Source: an uncultured Eubacteriales bacterium (GTDB lineage: Bacteria > Bacillota > Clostridia > Oscillospirales > Acutalibacteraceae). From it: a stretch of DNA of 9,086 bases. Below, piece after piece: positions 1-6,447 of this stretch; positions within the stretch are counted from its first letter, which is position 1; every line of letters begins with the position of its first letter. The stretch covers positions 1 to 9,086 of the forward strand of contig CABQAC010000069.1 of NCBI GenBank assembly GCA_902462035.1, in the 5' to 3' direction. Under the pieces are notes generated by a model, which saw only the letters and a program-made list of their open reading frames with translations, was not told the origin of the DNA and did not search any database. A program made the position numbers and the translations under genes.

Positions 1-62
1 AAGATGCCGCGGTACACCGACAGGGACGCCATCAAAAGGTCCCAATCCTGATTCTGCTCCAC
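1..62 (-). CDS. N-terminus of a minus-strand gene running off the left edge, function unknown
   Basis: Only the first 20 codons or so are in the window, reading MEQNQDWDLLMASLSVYRGI from a GTG at 62-60. The frame stays open to the edge. A GGGGG stretch at 70-74 lies seven bases before the GTG and can serve as the ribosome binding site, and a consensus-like minus-strand promoter (119-147) lies about 50 bases further upstream. Those two signals are the main reason to call a gene. An in-frame ATG at residue 11 is a possible later start with a poorer binding site. The fragment is too short to assign a family. It is divergent from the Nudix gene. Confidence 0.5.
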   Translation of the reverse strand, partial: MEQNQDWDLLMASLSVYRGI

Positions 63-118
63 CAAAAAGCCCCCATCTTTGTGTTTCTGCCTTTATTCTG
101 GACAAAATATACGGATTT

Positions 119-147
119 ATTGTACCCAACCCGGAACGGAATGTCAA
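119..147 (-). promoter_or_regulatory. Sigma-A type promoter for the left-edge minus-strand gene
   Basis: Read on the minus strand, TTGACA (147-142) and TACAAT (124-119) are separated by exactly 17 bases. The predicted transcript starts near 112, leaving a leader of about 50 bases before the GTG at 62. The -35 box is a perfect consensus and the -10 box matches five of six positions. Confidence 0.7.
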
Positions 148-222
148 CCAAACGCGGGCAAGCAGCGCGGCCTTCCAAATATTTACCATCCGGACCGGCC
201 GCGTGTTTCTTTACCGAACAAC

Positions 223-251
223 TTGCAATTCCACGCGCAATTCAGTACAAT
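223..251 (+). promoter_or_regulatory. Probable promoter of the Nudix fusion gene
   Basis: TTGCAA (223-228) and TACAAT (246-251) lie 17 bases apart. The predicted start is near 258, with a leader of about 48 bases containing a 16-bp palindrome at 276-291. It is divergent from the minus-strand promoter at 119-147, so 75 bases separate the two -35 boxes. Confidence 0.55.
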
Positions 252-275
252 ATATGGTAGAACAAACGATGGAAA

Positions 276-291
276 CGCCGCGGCCGCGGCG
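276..291. repeat. Perfect 16-bp GC palindrome in the 5' leader
   Basis: CGCCGCGGCCGCGGCG is a perfect self-complementary palindrome. It lies between the predicted transcription start and the GAGG ribosome binding site (297-300) of the Nudix gene. It could be an operator or an RNA structure, or simply a low-complexity GC run. Nothing in the sequence decides between these. Confidence 0.5.
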
Positions 292-305
292 GTGACGAGG
301 TATCT

Positions 306-1046
306 ATGCTGGGCAGACTGGTTGAGGTGATTGTTGACCACCCATTGAACAGCCAACAGGAGTGGGAAGGCAGGAAAGACGCCTTCCCCGTCAATTTTGG
401 ATATATCCCGAAAATATGCGGTGCAAACGGCGGTTTTCAACGCGCCTACGTCGTGGGCATCCACAAGCCGGTGCGCCGGTTCAACGGCCGGGTGGCGGCG
501 GTGTTCACCCTGCCCGGCGGCGAGGAAATATGGGTCGTCTCCCCCGCCCACGCCTGCCTGTACGAGCCGGACATCCGCCGGGCGCTTCGTTTCCGGTGCG
601 ATTTGAAGGCCGCGCCGCTGAAATGCTTGTACGAAAAGTCATGCGGCGCGGTGATTTTCCGGCGGGAGGATCATCTGCTGCGGTTTTTAGTCATCAAGAA
701 CGTCAAGGGAAAAAACTGGGGATTCCCAAAGGGGCATGTGGAGTTCGGCGAATCGGAGCGCGAAACCGCTCTGCGGGAGATCGAGGAGGAAACCGGCCTG
801 AAGGTACGGCTGTTCGACGGCTTCCGTTGCTCGATCCAATATTCGATTTGGGGCCGCGCCACAAAACAGGTGGTTTTTTTCCTGGCGGAGACGCAGGAGG
901 ACCACGTGGTTATGCAGGAATCGGAAATCGAACGGTACGGCTGGCTTACTTTCAACGAAGCGCTTTCCACCTTCCGGTTTGACAACGACCGCAAGGTTTT
1001 GCGCTGCGCCATGGCCTGGCTGAAAAAAAACAAGCGGTTGGCTTAA
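306..1046 (+). CDS. Nudix hydrolase with an N-terminal inorganic-pyrophosphatase-like domain
   Basis: This 246-residue protein has two parts. Residues 1-100 resemble the class I inorganic pyrophosphatase fold seen in short Clostridia proteins: MLGRLVEVIVDHPL at the start, PVNFGYI at 28-34 and the strand IWVVSP at 75-80. Residues 110-240 are a Nudix domain with a complete Nudix box at 143-165: G143, E149, R157-E158, E161-E162 and G164. Nudix enzymes hydrolyse a nucleoside diphosphate linked to another group, with Mg2+ held by the REUxEE glutamates. The SCGAVIF strand before the box and a late YGW motif (211-213) recall diadenosine polyphosphate hydrolases, so Ap4A-like substrates are a reasonable guess only. 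Where pyrophosphatases carry an acidic DGxxxD signature, this protein reads NGGFQR (41-46), so the first domain may be inactive. The ATG at 306 follows GAGG at 297-300. The gene is cytosolic, monocistronic and convergent with the TtcA-type gene. Confidence 0.88.
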   Translation: MLGRLVEVIVDHPLNSQQEWEGRKDAFPVNFGYIPKICGANGGFQRAYVVGIHKPVRRFNGRVAAVFTLPGGEEIWVVSPAHACLYEPDIRRALRFRCDLKAAPLKCLYEKSCGAVIFRREDHLLRFLVIKNVKGKNWGFPKGHVEFGESERETALREIEEETGLKVRLFDGFRCSIQYSIWGRATKQVVFFLAETQEDHVVMQESEIERYGWLTFNEALSTFRFDNDRKVLRCAMAWLKKNKRLA

Positions 1047-1065
1047 TATACCCACCGGCCGTCAG

Positions 1066-1094
1066 CGGCCCGGGCAATTTGCCCGGGCCGTTTT
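1066..1094 (+). terminator. Intrinsic terminator of the Nudix gene
   Basis: A 10-bp GC-rich stem, CGGCCCGGGC (1066-1075) with GCCCGGGCCG (1081-1090), encloses the loop AATTT and is followed by TTTT. The T-run is on the plus-strand side only, so it suits the Nudix gene better than the convergent minus-strand gene. Confidence 0.85.
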
Positions 1095-1119
1095 CCATAT
1101 ATATGTATATATACTTATA

Positions 1120-1869
1120 TTATAGCGCGCCGTGCCTGGGGAAACCCCCCTTTTCCAGCGACCACCCGTCGATTCCCGCGCGCTGCATCGCCCCCAGCAC
1201 CCGGGCGCGCAGCCCCGGGTAATCCCGCTCCAAATTAAGCACCAGTTCTTTGGCCTGTTGGCGGGCCGTATCCCCGTCCGCCGGGCAGCGGCTTTTAACC
1301 ACCGGCAGCAGCTCCCGGCGGGCCAGGGCGGCCAGTTCCTCCTCGCCGCAAAACACCATGGGCCGAATCATCCACAACCCCTTGCGGGACAAATACGATT
1401 TTGGGGAAAAACAACCGATCCGCCCTCCGTAAAGCAAATTCAGAAAAAACGTTTCCACCGCGTCGTCCCAATGGTGCCCCAGGGCTATTTTATTGCATCC
1501 CGCCTCCAGCGCCATATTGTGCAGAATACCCCGGCGCATCCGGGCGCAAAGGCTGCACGGCTTTTCTTCCTTGCGCTCCTCGAAAATCAATCTGCCCAAA
1601 GCGGTGCGCCGAATTTGATAGGGCACCCCCAGTTCCCCGCACAGCGCCGCCACGGCGGAATAATCCGTCTCCTGCCCGCCAAAGCAGGGGTCGGCGGTAA
1701 TGGCGATGACGGAAAACCGGTTCGCGTCGTAGCGGCTCAGTTTCGAAAGACCCCAAAGCAAGGCAAGGGAATCCTTTCCGCCGGAAACCGCCACCGCGAT
1801 TTGATCCCCCGGGTCCACCATATGGTACCGCTCAATGGCGGCGCGCATCTTTCCCGTTACCTGTTCCAC
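1120..1869 (-). CDS. ttcA: TtcA-type tRNA 2-thiocytidine biosynthesis protein
   Basis: This 249-residue cytosolic protein belongs to the PP-loop ATP pyrophosphatase superfamily. The ATP-binding SGGKDS motif is at 29-34. The segment CSLCARMRRGIL (105-116) followed by IALGHHWDD (128-136) and NLLYGG (144-149) follows the arrangement I know from E. coli TtcA, and C195 is a candidate third iron-sulfur cysteine. TtcA activates C32 of certain tRNAs by adenylation and replaces its oxygen with sulfur through a [4Fe-4S] cluster. The protein is shorter than the roughly 310-residue E. coli enzyme, mainly at the two ends. The start is a GTG at 1869-1867, preceded on the minus strand by AAAAGGAG with eight bases of spacing. 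It stands alone on the minus strand. A different tRNA or sulfur acceptor cannot be excluded. Confidence 0.85.
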   Translation of the reverse strand: MEQVTGKMRAAIERYHMVDPGDQIAVAVSGGKDSLALLWGLSKLSRYDANRFSVIAITADPCFGGQETDYSAVAALCGELGVPYQIRRTALGRLIFEERKEEKPCSLCARMRRGILHNMALEAGCNKIALGHHWDDAVETFFLNLLYGGRIGCFSPKSYLSRKGLWMIRPMVFCGEEELAALARRELLPVVKSRCPADGDTARQQAKELVLNLERDYPGLRARVLGAMQRAGIDGWSLEKGGFPRHGAL

Positions 1870-1898
1870 CCGTTTCGCTCCTTTTCGGTGTTTTCCTT

Positions 1899-1927
1899 AT
1901 CATACCGCATTCGCGGCCGGGTGTACA
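1899..1927 (-). promoter_or_regulatory. Possible promoter of the TtcA-type gene
   Basis: On the minus strand, TGTACA (1927-1922) and TATGAT (1904-1899) are 17 bases apart, about 30 bases upstream of the GTG start. The -10 box matches five of six consensus positions. The -35 box matches only four, so the call is tentative. Confidence 0.4.
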
Positions 1928-2035
1928 CAATATATTTTTTTGAAACAGCGCGTGAGTATAAATGAGAAAACAATGCGTATTGATGTGAAAACAAGAGATT
2001 GTCGGGTATTAAATTAAAAATATAAGAAAAAGCGG

Positions 2036-2064
2036 TTGACAGGCCCCGCCGGTTATGCTACGAT
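2036..2064 (+). promoter_or_regulatory. Strong extended -10 promoter of rplM-rpsI
   Basis: TTGACA (2036-2041), a 17-base spacer and TACGAT (2059-2064) are present, with TG at 2056-2057 forming an extended -10 element. The predicted start near 2071 leaves a leader of about 50 bases. I see no convincing stable hairpin in that leader, so I do not call a known ribosomal protein leader motif. Confidence 0.8.
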
Positions 2065-2122
2065 AGGAAAGCAAAAAAACAGAAAACGATCTTTGATCAC
2101 CATTTCATTGGAGGTAACTGCT

Positions 2123-2551
2123 ATGAACACCTATATGCCAAAAGCTGGCGGGGTTGAGCGCAAGTGGTATATCCTGGACGCAGCCGGCAAGCCGCTGGGC
2201 CGCGTTGCCGCGCAGGCCGCCGTGCTGCTCCGCGGAAAGCACAAGCCCACTTTCGCACCCCATGTGGATTGCGGAGACCACGTCATCGTCATCAACTGCG
2301 ATAAAGCGGTTCTGACCGGCAACAAACTGACCCAAAAGTACTACTACCGCCACACGGGCTATATCGGCCACCTGAAAGCCGTCCGGTATGACACCCTGAT
2401 GGACCAAAAGCCTGAAAAGGCGATGGAACTGGCGGTTAAGGGCATGGTTCCCGACACCACCATCGGCCGCAAGGCGCTGACCCGCCTGCGCGTCTACGCG
2501 GGGGCTGAGCATAATCACACCGCGCAAAAGCCCGAGACCTGGGCACTGTAA
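2123..2551 (+). CDS. rplM: 50S ribosomal protein L13
   Basis: The 142-residue product is full length for bacterial L13. It begins MNTYMPKAG and carries the family stretches KWYILDAAGKPLGRVA, LLRGKHKP, YYRHTGYIG and GMVPDT. L13 binds 23S rRNA early in assembly of the large ribosomal subunit. The ATG at 2123 is chosen because GGAGGT (2110-2115) precedes it at a good distance. The frame is open upstream to 2036, but that alternative start is the TTG of the promoter's own -35 box and cannot be used from this promoter. It is co-transcribed with rpsI, 13 bases downstream. Confidence 0.98.
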   Translation: MNTYMPKAGGVERKWYILDAAGKPLGRVAAQAAVLLRGKHKPTFAPHVDCGDHVIVINCDKAVLTGNKLTQKYYYRHTGYIGHLKAVRYDTLMDQKPEKAMELAVKGMVPDTTIGRKALTRLRVYAGAEHNHTAQKPETWAL

Positions 2552-2564
2552 GGAGGAAAAGAAC

Positions 2565-2972
2565 ATGTCCATGTACGATAAAGCGCCCTATTTTTACGGG
2601 ACCGGCAGAAGAAAAAGTTCGGTTGCCCGCGTCCGCGTTTACCAAGGCACCGGTAAGGTGACCATCAACGATCGTGATATCGACGATTATTTTGGCCTGG
2701 AAACCCTGAAGCTCATCGTCCGCCAGCCCCTGGTGCTGACCGAGACCAATGAGAAGTTCGACGTTGTATGCCGCGTAGCCGGCGGCGGCGTGACCGGTCA
2801 AGCCGGCGCCATCCGCCACGGCATTGCCCGGGCTTTGCTGCAGTACGACAGCGAAAACCTGCGCACCGCGCTGAAGAAGGCTGGGTTCCTGACCCGCGAC
2901 CCCAGAATGAAGGAGCGGAAGAAATACGGCCTCAAGGCCGCCCGCCGCGCACCCCAGTTCTCTAAGAGATAA
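2565..2972 (+). CDS. rpsI: 30S ribosomal protein S9
   Basis: The 135-residue product shows the S9 hallmarks: GTGRRKSSVARVRV near the N-terminus (13-26), the glycine-rich GGGVTGQAGAIRHGIARAL segment in the middle, and the basic C-terminal tail ending SKR, which in ribosomes reaches towards the P-site tRNA. AAGGAGG (2550-2556) overlaps the rplM stop codon, with eight bases to the ATG at 2565. Translation of the two genes is therefore probably coupled, as is usual for this conserved pair. The operon ends at the terminator at 2991-3025. Confidence 0.98.
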   Translation: MSMYDKAPYFYGTGRRKSSVARVRVYQGTGKVTINDRDIDDYFGLETLKLIVRQPLVLTETNEKFDVVCRVAGGGVTGQAGAIRHGIARALLQYDSENLRTALKKAGFLTRDPRMKERKKYGLKAARRAPQFSKR

Positions 2973-2990
2973 ACCTTTTTTACTGCGCTT

Positions 2991-3025
2991 AAACAGAGAC
3001 CTGTTGATCAGGTCTCTGTTTTTTT
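2991..3025 (+). terminator. Intrinsic terminator of rplM-rpsI
   Basis: An 11-bp perfect stem, ACAGAGACCTG (2993-3003) with CAGGTCTCTGT (3009-3019), has a five-base loop TTGAT and a run of seven T from 3019 to 3025. Two further A-T pairs could extend the base of the stem. Confidence 0.92.
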
Positions 3026-3069
3026 GTAGCTGCTGTGCCATCTCTACATCTTGTTTCTTACAGAACAAC

Positions 3070-3113
3070 CAAAACAAGCCGTGTATCGTAGTGGAAATAC
3101 ACGGCTTGTTTTG
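3070..3113. repeat. Perfect 17-bp inverted repeat between rpsI and the orphan gene
   Basis: CAAAACAAGCCGTGTAT (3070-3086) is matched exactly by its reverse complement at 3097-3113, with a ten-base loop. A-rich left and T-rich right arms would allow it to act as a weak terminator in both directions, but there is no clean T-run after the stem. It lies about 55 bases after the rpsI terminator and about 55 bases before the next promoter, so a second terminator, a protein binding site or a dispersed repeat are all possible. Confidence 0.75.
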
Positions 3114-3169
3114 ATATCTGTTAACCACTCTAAATAAAATATAAGGCTATCATTTAACCGTTTTACATA

Positions 3170-3198
3170 TTGACATCAAAATATTGTTAAATTATAAT
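3170..3198 (+). promoter_or_regulatory. Full-consensus promoter of the orphan 512-residue gene
   Basis: TTGACA (3170-3175), 17 bases and TATAAT (3193-3198) give a perfect match to the vegetative consensus. The predicted start near 3205 leaves a leader of only about 25 bases containing GGAGG at 3216-3220. No operator-like dyad overlaps it. Confidence 0.85.
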
Positions 3199-3229
3199 AT
3201 TGATATTACAAAAATGGAGGTTTTCCTTT

Positions 3230-4768
3230 ATGTCACAAAATGAAATGCAATTTTCATTATTGGACGGACAAATCTGCGTTCCAGCAGAATTACTCGAGCT
3301 TATTCCATTAAAGGAAGCGATGAATCAGCAGGAGTCCCAAATTTTCGATCATTTCGCTCATTTTTATACCGGGGATTCCATGTTTGAGTTTAATCAAGAT
3401 CAAGATCAGGATTTTCTGACGAAAACAAAAGATGTCTTGATAAACGATTTCTCTGACACAATACAACTGTTTTTGCAAAAACTCATTTCTATGGGAATTT
3501 ACGATAAAACATTGTCCGATTATCTTTCGCAAAATGACGGAATTAAAAAGCTGGAAGAGCTAACCGACACCTGCTGGAAGGTAAAAAAAGACCTTTACGA
3601 GCTTTACCAAGCAAAAGCAAATCAGCAGGTCTTAGAATTTTCAGAGGATGCTTATCAGCAGGTAAACGGGGTTGGATACGGCGTCGTCACCAACAGTATT
3701 AGTCAGTTGATCGCACACAGCATTACCAACCAAATTGCTGCTACCCATCAAGCCAATAAAGCAGAGAAGACAATTGCCACGGCAGCAGACCGAATTTACA
3801 GAGAGAACCTGTCCGCTTTTGTCCTTAAATGGGATGAGTCCAACCAAACCTTTATTCAAAGCGCGTGTATTCTCATCGGTTATATTGCCAAATGCTTATT
3901 CACACAAATCGTTGATGATTTAATTCTGGCTGGCAAATTCCCATCTCATATCAAAAATTATATAGACGAAGAAAAAAGTCAGGGAATTCTGAATAACATC
4001 AATTTGACTCCCGACAAGAAGGGGATTTGCCGCAAAGCATTAGAGGTCTGTCCATATGACCAGACCGTCTATGAAACCATTTGTACACAAAAACTGTTGG
4101 ATGAACAAGTCGTTCAGTTCGCAATCGGCATCCACGTGCCGGAACTTTTAGCAGAGGCCATCTTATCCAATTTAACGCAGGATTGCAAAAATTTGTCTGC
4201 CTGTGATAAAGAGGCGGTCCACCAAAAAATGGGTTTTTACGCTACGCTGACACACAAAAGCACCACCGAAATTTATCAATTCCTTTTTAAAGACCGCCTA
4301 TCAGCATTATGCGAGGCATTATACAAATTGGAACACCAATCGATCAGTAAAAATTCGATTGATAAACTATATCAAAGATACCACGTAGATGATAAACCCA
4401 TCCAAAAATCGTTTGTACAAGACTATGTAAACAATATCATCAACATCCAAACCTACAATTGCCTGGTCGAGCTTTGCGGGAAGCCCTTTCTCGATTCCTT
4501 TTTACAAGCGGAGTATCGCGGGTTTTCATCCATGGAAGAAACCCAAAACCAGTATACCGAAAAAATTTTGGCGTTGATCGATAAAAAAAGAACGGACCGG
4601 CTAAAAAACAAGGCGGAGGGAGAAAGGCTGCGTGCCATGATCCGGGAACAGGAAGCGTTGATTGAGAAGAACAAACGCAAGTTATGGGGAGAGGGTGCCC
4701 GGCAGAAAAAGCAAGCCCAAGACCGGATAACCGAATTGTATCAAAAGATTTCCGAATTGGAAAACTAG
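3230..4768 (+). CDS. Uncharacterised 512-residue cytosolic protein with C-terminal coiled coil
   Basis: I do not recognise this family with certainty. The ATG at 3230 is chosen because GGAGG (3216-3220) lies nine bases before it; a TTG at 3200 in frame lies at the -10 box and transcript start. There is no signal peptide, and no strong membrane helix apart from a short hydrophobic stretch at 209-220. Residues 1-145 are mostly helical with an acidic segment (NQDQDQDF, 55-62). Residues 146-190 contain GVGYGVVTNSISQLIAHSITNQ, glycine-rich then small-residue helical. RKALEVCPYDQTVYETI (268-284) recalls a short ALxxCPYDxxVY motif I associate with uncharacterised Firmicutes proteins. From about 436 to the end it is highly charged (ERLRAMIREQEALIEKNKRK) and likely a coiled coil. 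The DNA is visibly richer in A and T than the flanking genes, which suggests a separate origin. It is monocistronic, and no clear terminator follows. Confidence 0.85.
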   Translation: MSQNEMQFSLLDGQICVPAELLELIPLKEAMNQQESQIFDHFAHFYTGDSMFEFNQDQDQDFLTKTKDVLINDFSDTIQLFLQKLISMGIYDKTLSDYLSQNDGIKKLEELTDTCWKVKKDLYELYQAKANQQVLEFSEDAYQQVNGVGYGVVTNSISQLIAHSITNQIAATHQANKAEKTIATAADRIYRENLSAFVLKWDESNQTFIQSACILIGYIAKCLFTQIVDDLILAGKFPSHIKNYIDEEKSQGILNNINLTPDKKGICRKALEVCPYDQTVYETICTQKLLDEQVVQFAIGIHVPELLAEAILSNLTQDCKNLSACDKEAVHQKMGFYATLTHKSTTEIYQFLFKDRLSALCEALYKLEHQSISKNSIDKLYQRYHVDDKPIQKSFVQDYVNNIINIQTYNCLVELCGKPFLDSFLQAEYRGFSSMEETQNQYTEKILALIDKKRTDRLKNKAEGERLRAMIREQEALIEKNKRKLWGEGARQKKQAQDRITELYQKISELEN

Positions 4769-5147
4769 CATTGCCGATGGTTTATCCGTTTTTTTCTCCG
4801 GTTCGTGTAAAAAGATCCCGTCGATTCCTGTATATCCTGCCCCATTATGCAAAAGAGCGCCGAATTGCGAAAAAACCAGGCTGGGCAAGGGTTTCAGCGG
4901 GTTCGGGGAGGCTTTAGAAGAACACGACGGGAGGATTTTCCTTAGAAACTGTATATTTATTCACATTTTTATATATGTTACAGTCTTGTAACCAAAGACT
5001 TTCTAACAACATGCACAAAACCGGCAGCCTGTTCATTGTATTTAACACGTCGAATCTTCGCATATATTGGGGTAAACTCGTTTTTTCATCTACTGCAAGT
5101 CGGCTAATAATTGTGCATTTTGCCTAGTTCGCTGCTTTTGCTTTGTG
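4769..5147. other. Intergenic stretch without a supported gene
   Basis: These roughly 380 bases between the orphan gene and the YabE-like promoter show no convincing coding region. A 38-codon plus-strand frame (5011-5127) has no ribosome binding site. The first 150 bases look more GC-rich and the rest AT-rich. Short inverted repeats such as AGTCTT/AAGACT (4982-5000) are present but weak. No terminator with a clear T-run is seen. Confidence 0.6.
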
Positions 5148-5176
5148 TTGACAATGAATAACCTCGTGAATATAAT
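5148..5176 (+). promoter_or_regulatory. Full-consensus promoter of the YabE-like gene
   Basis: TTGACA (5148-5153) and TATAAT (5171-5176) are separated by 17 bases, a perfect vegetative consensus. The predicted start near 5183 gives a leader of about 75 bases, most of which can fold into the hairpin at 5198-5244. Confidence 0.85.
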
Positions 5177-5197
5177 AACTCCATCGCAGGCAAAAAT

Positions 5198-5244
5198 ATT
5201 CATAACACTGGTTTTCTTCGTGGGGAGAAACCAAATTTATGAAT
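5198..5244 (+). promoter_or_regulatory. Stem-loop in the leader of the YabE-like gene
   Basis: The outer stem ATTCATAA (5198-5205) pairs perfectly with TTATGAAT (5237-5244). After a symmetric 4x4 internal loop, GGTTT (5210-5214) pairs with AAACC (5228-5232), and past one bulged T, CTTC pairs with GGAG. The hairpin ends three bases before the GAGGAG ribosome binding site (5248-5253). It could influence translation or protect the mRNA 5' end. It does not match a riboswitch class that I recognise. Confidence 0.55.
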
Positions 5245-5258
5245 GACGAGGAGTATTT

Positions 5259-6392
5259 ATGTTCACGATACAAAGCGCAAAGACAAAGCTGTTCGTCTTT
5301 TTAAAAAGCCGCGGCTTTGTCGCCCTGATGCTTTCCGCCGTGTGCGCCCTTTCCATTATCACGGTGGCGATGCAGACCAAACGGGTTACTATCCTGGATG
5401 GAACGAGCAGCTTAACCGTGCTGACCATGAAAGACGACCCGGCGCAAATTCTGGAGCAGGCAGGCGTCGCTCTTTCCGCCGAGGACGAAGTGGTCCGCAC
5501 CACCGCCCCCGCCGGCGATTATGCCCTACAGATCAAGCGGGCCTTTGACGTGACCGTTTGTGCCGACGGAATCGAAACCAGCCTGACCGTCACCGACGGC
5601 ACCGTTTCCGACGCGCTGCGCCGGGCGGGCGTGATGTTGGACGACGACGACATCTGCAACCTGAGCCTGGAAAGCGAACTGTCCCAGGGAATGGAGATTT
5701 CTCTTGACCGGGTGGAATACCGGGATGTGACCACGACCGAGGCGCTGCCTTTTACCGAGGAACGCCGCCAGTCCAACCTGTACGCCAAGGGCAAAGAGGT
5801 TGTCAGCCAGGCCGGCGCGGAGGGTGAGCGGACCATTGTGACCCGCGAAAAATTGGTCAACGGGCAAGTGGCGGAGTCCATTATCATCAGCGATACGGTC
5901 ACCAAACAGCCGGTCAACCGGATCGTTGTGGAAGGAACGAAGACCGTTTCCTTTACCATATCCTCCGTGCCGAAAAGCAACGCCACGGTACAGACCAATA
6001 ACGGAAAAATCGTCCCCGTTGTTCCGGCTTCCGCCTCGTGGCGCGCCACTGTCAAGGGGGATATCCTGATCGACCACGAAGGCAACGAAGTCTCTTATGT
6101 AAAAATGATGCAGGGCAAGGCTACTTCTTACTATGCCCCTGCGGGCGCCAAAACCTCTACCGGGCGGCTGGCGCAGTACGGCGTGGTTGCGGTGGATCCC
6201 AAAAAGATTCCTTACGGAACAAAGATGTATATCTGCTCGGCCGACGGGCGAACTGTTTACGGCTACGCCGTGGCCGGGGATACCGGCGGCGGCTTGGTAC
6301 GCGGCCAGGTGCTTGTGGATTTGTATTACAATTCCATCAACGAGTGTTACTGGTTCGGAGGCCGTCAGATGCGCGTCTATATCTTAGGTTAG
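5259..6392 (+). CDS. YabE-like cell wall protein (DUF348-DUF348-G5-3D)
   Basis: This 377-residue protein has a short basic N-terminus and one hydrophobic segment (about 20-38), so it is either exported or anchored by an uncleaved signal. Two DUF348-type repeats follow (about 41-95 and 96-150; KRVTILDG and FDVTVCADG starts). A G5 domain spans about 152-228, with EYRDVTTTEALPF, KGKEVVSQAGAEGERTIV and VVEGTK. A C-terminal 3D domain (about 285-377) carries the three aspartates of its name at D313 (VAVDP), D341 (AGDTGGG) and D354 (LVDLYY). The 3D domain has a double-psi barrel related to MltA and RpfB-type lytic enzymes, and G5 domains are thought to bind cell wall sugars, so a role in peptidoglycan remodelling or resuscitation is likely. 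The ATG follows GAGGAG at five bases. It has its own promoter, structured leader and terminator, so it is monocistronic. Confidence 0.93.
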   Translation: MFTIQSAKTKLFVFLKSRGFVALMLSAVCALSIITVAMQTKRVTILDGTSSLTVLTMKDDPAQILEQAGVALSAEDEVVRTTAPAGDYALQIKRAFDVTVCADGIETSLTVTDGTVSDALRRAGVMLDDDDICNLSLESELSQGMEISLDRVEYRDVTTTEALPFTEERRQSNLYAKGKEVVSQAGAEGERTIVTREKLVNGQVAESIIISDTVTKQPVNRIVVEGTKTVSFTISSVPKSNATVQTNNGKIVPVVPASASWRATVKGDILIDHEGNEVSYVKMMQGKATSYYAPAGAKTSTGRLAQYGVVAVDPKKIPYGTKMYICSADGRTVYGYAVAGDTGGGLVRGQVLVDLYYNSINECYWFGGRQMRVYILG

Positions 6393-6406
6393 CGCTATTT
6401 CAGTCA

Positions 6407-6439
6407 GGGGGATACGGCAGTTGCCGTATCCCCCCTTTT
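6407..6439 (+). terminator. Intrinsic terminator of the YabE-like gene
   Basis: GGGGGATACGGC (6407-6418) pairs perfectly with GCCGTATCCCCC (6423-6434) around the loop AGTT. One C and TTTT follow, then a pyrimidine-rich tract. It starts 14 bases after the stop codon. Confidence 0.88.
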
Positions 6440-6447
6440 CTTTCCTC

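Noticed and set aside
1095..1122. TA-rich alternating run after the Nudix terminator
   Set aside because: It is a simple alternating AT tract between convergent genes. No promoter with correct spacing or terminator structure could be drawn from it.
1132..1965. Plus-strand frame of 277 codons
   Set aside because: It is the antisense shadow of the TtcA-type gene, which has the recognisable motifs and a proper ribosome binding site.
2436..3128. Minus-strand frame of 230 codons across rplM-rpsI
   Set aside because: It is antisense to two certain ribosomal protein genes and runs through their terminator. It has no matching promoter or family.
4684..4917. 77-codon plus-strand frame overlapping the end of the orphan gene
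   Set aside because: It starts inside the coiled-coil coding part of the orphan gene without a ribosome binding site and shows no family features.
4948..5000. ACTGTA/TACAGT and AGTCTT/AAGACT inverted repeats
   Set aside because: The stems are 6 bp, share bases so they exclude each other, and have no T-run. They are within chance in AT-rich DNA.
5011..5127. 38-codon frame in the intergenic region
   Set aside because: No ribosome binding site or promoter at a suitable distance is seen. A frame of this length is expected by chance.
5183..5258. c-di-AMP (ydaO-type) riboswitch before the YabE-like gene
   Set aside because: The leader is only about 75 bases, far shorter than that class, and I do not see its conserved core.
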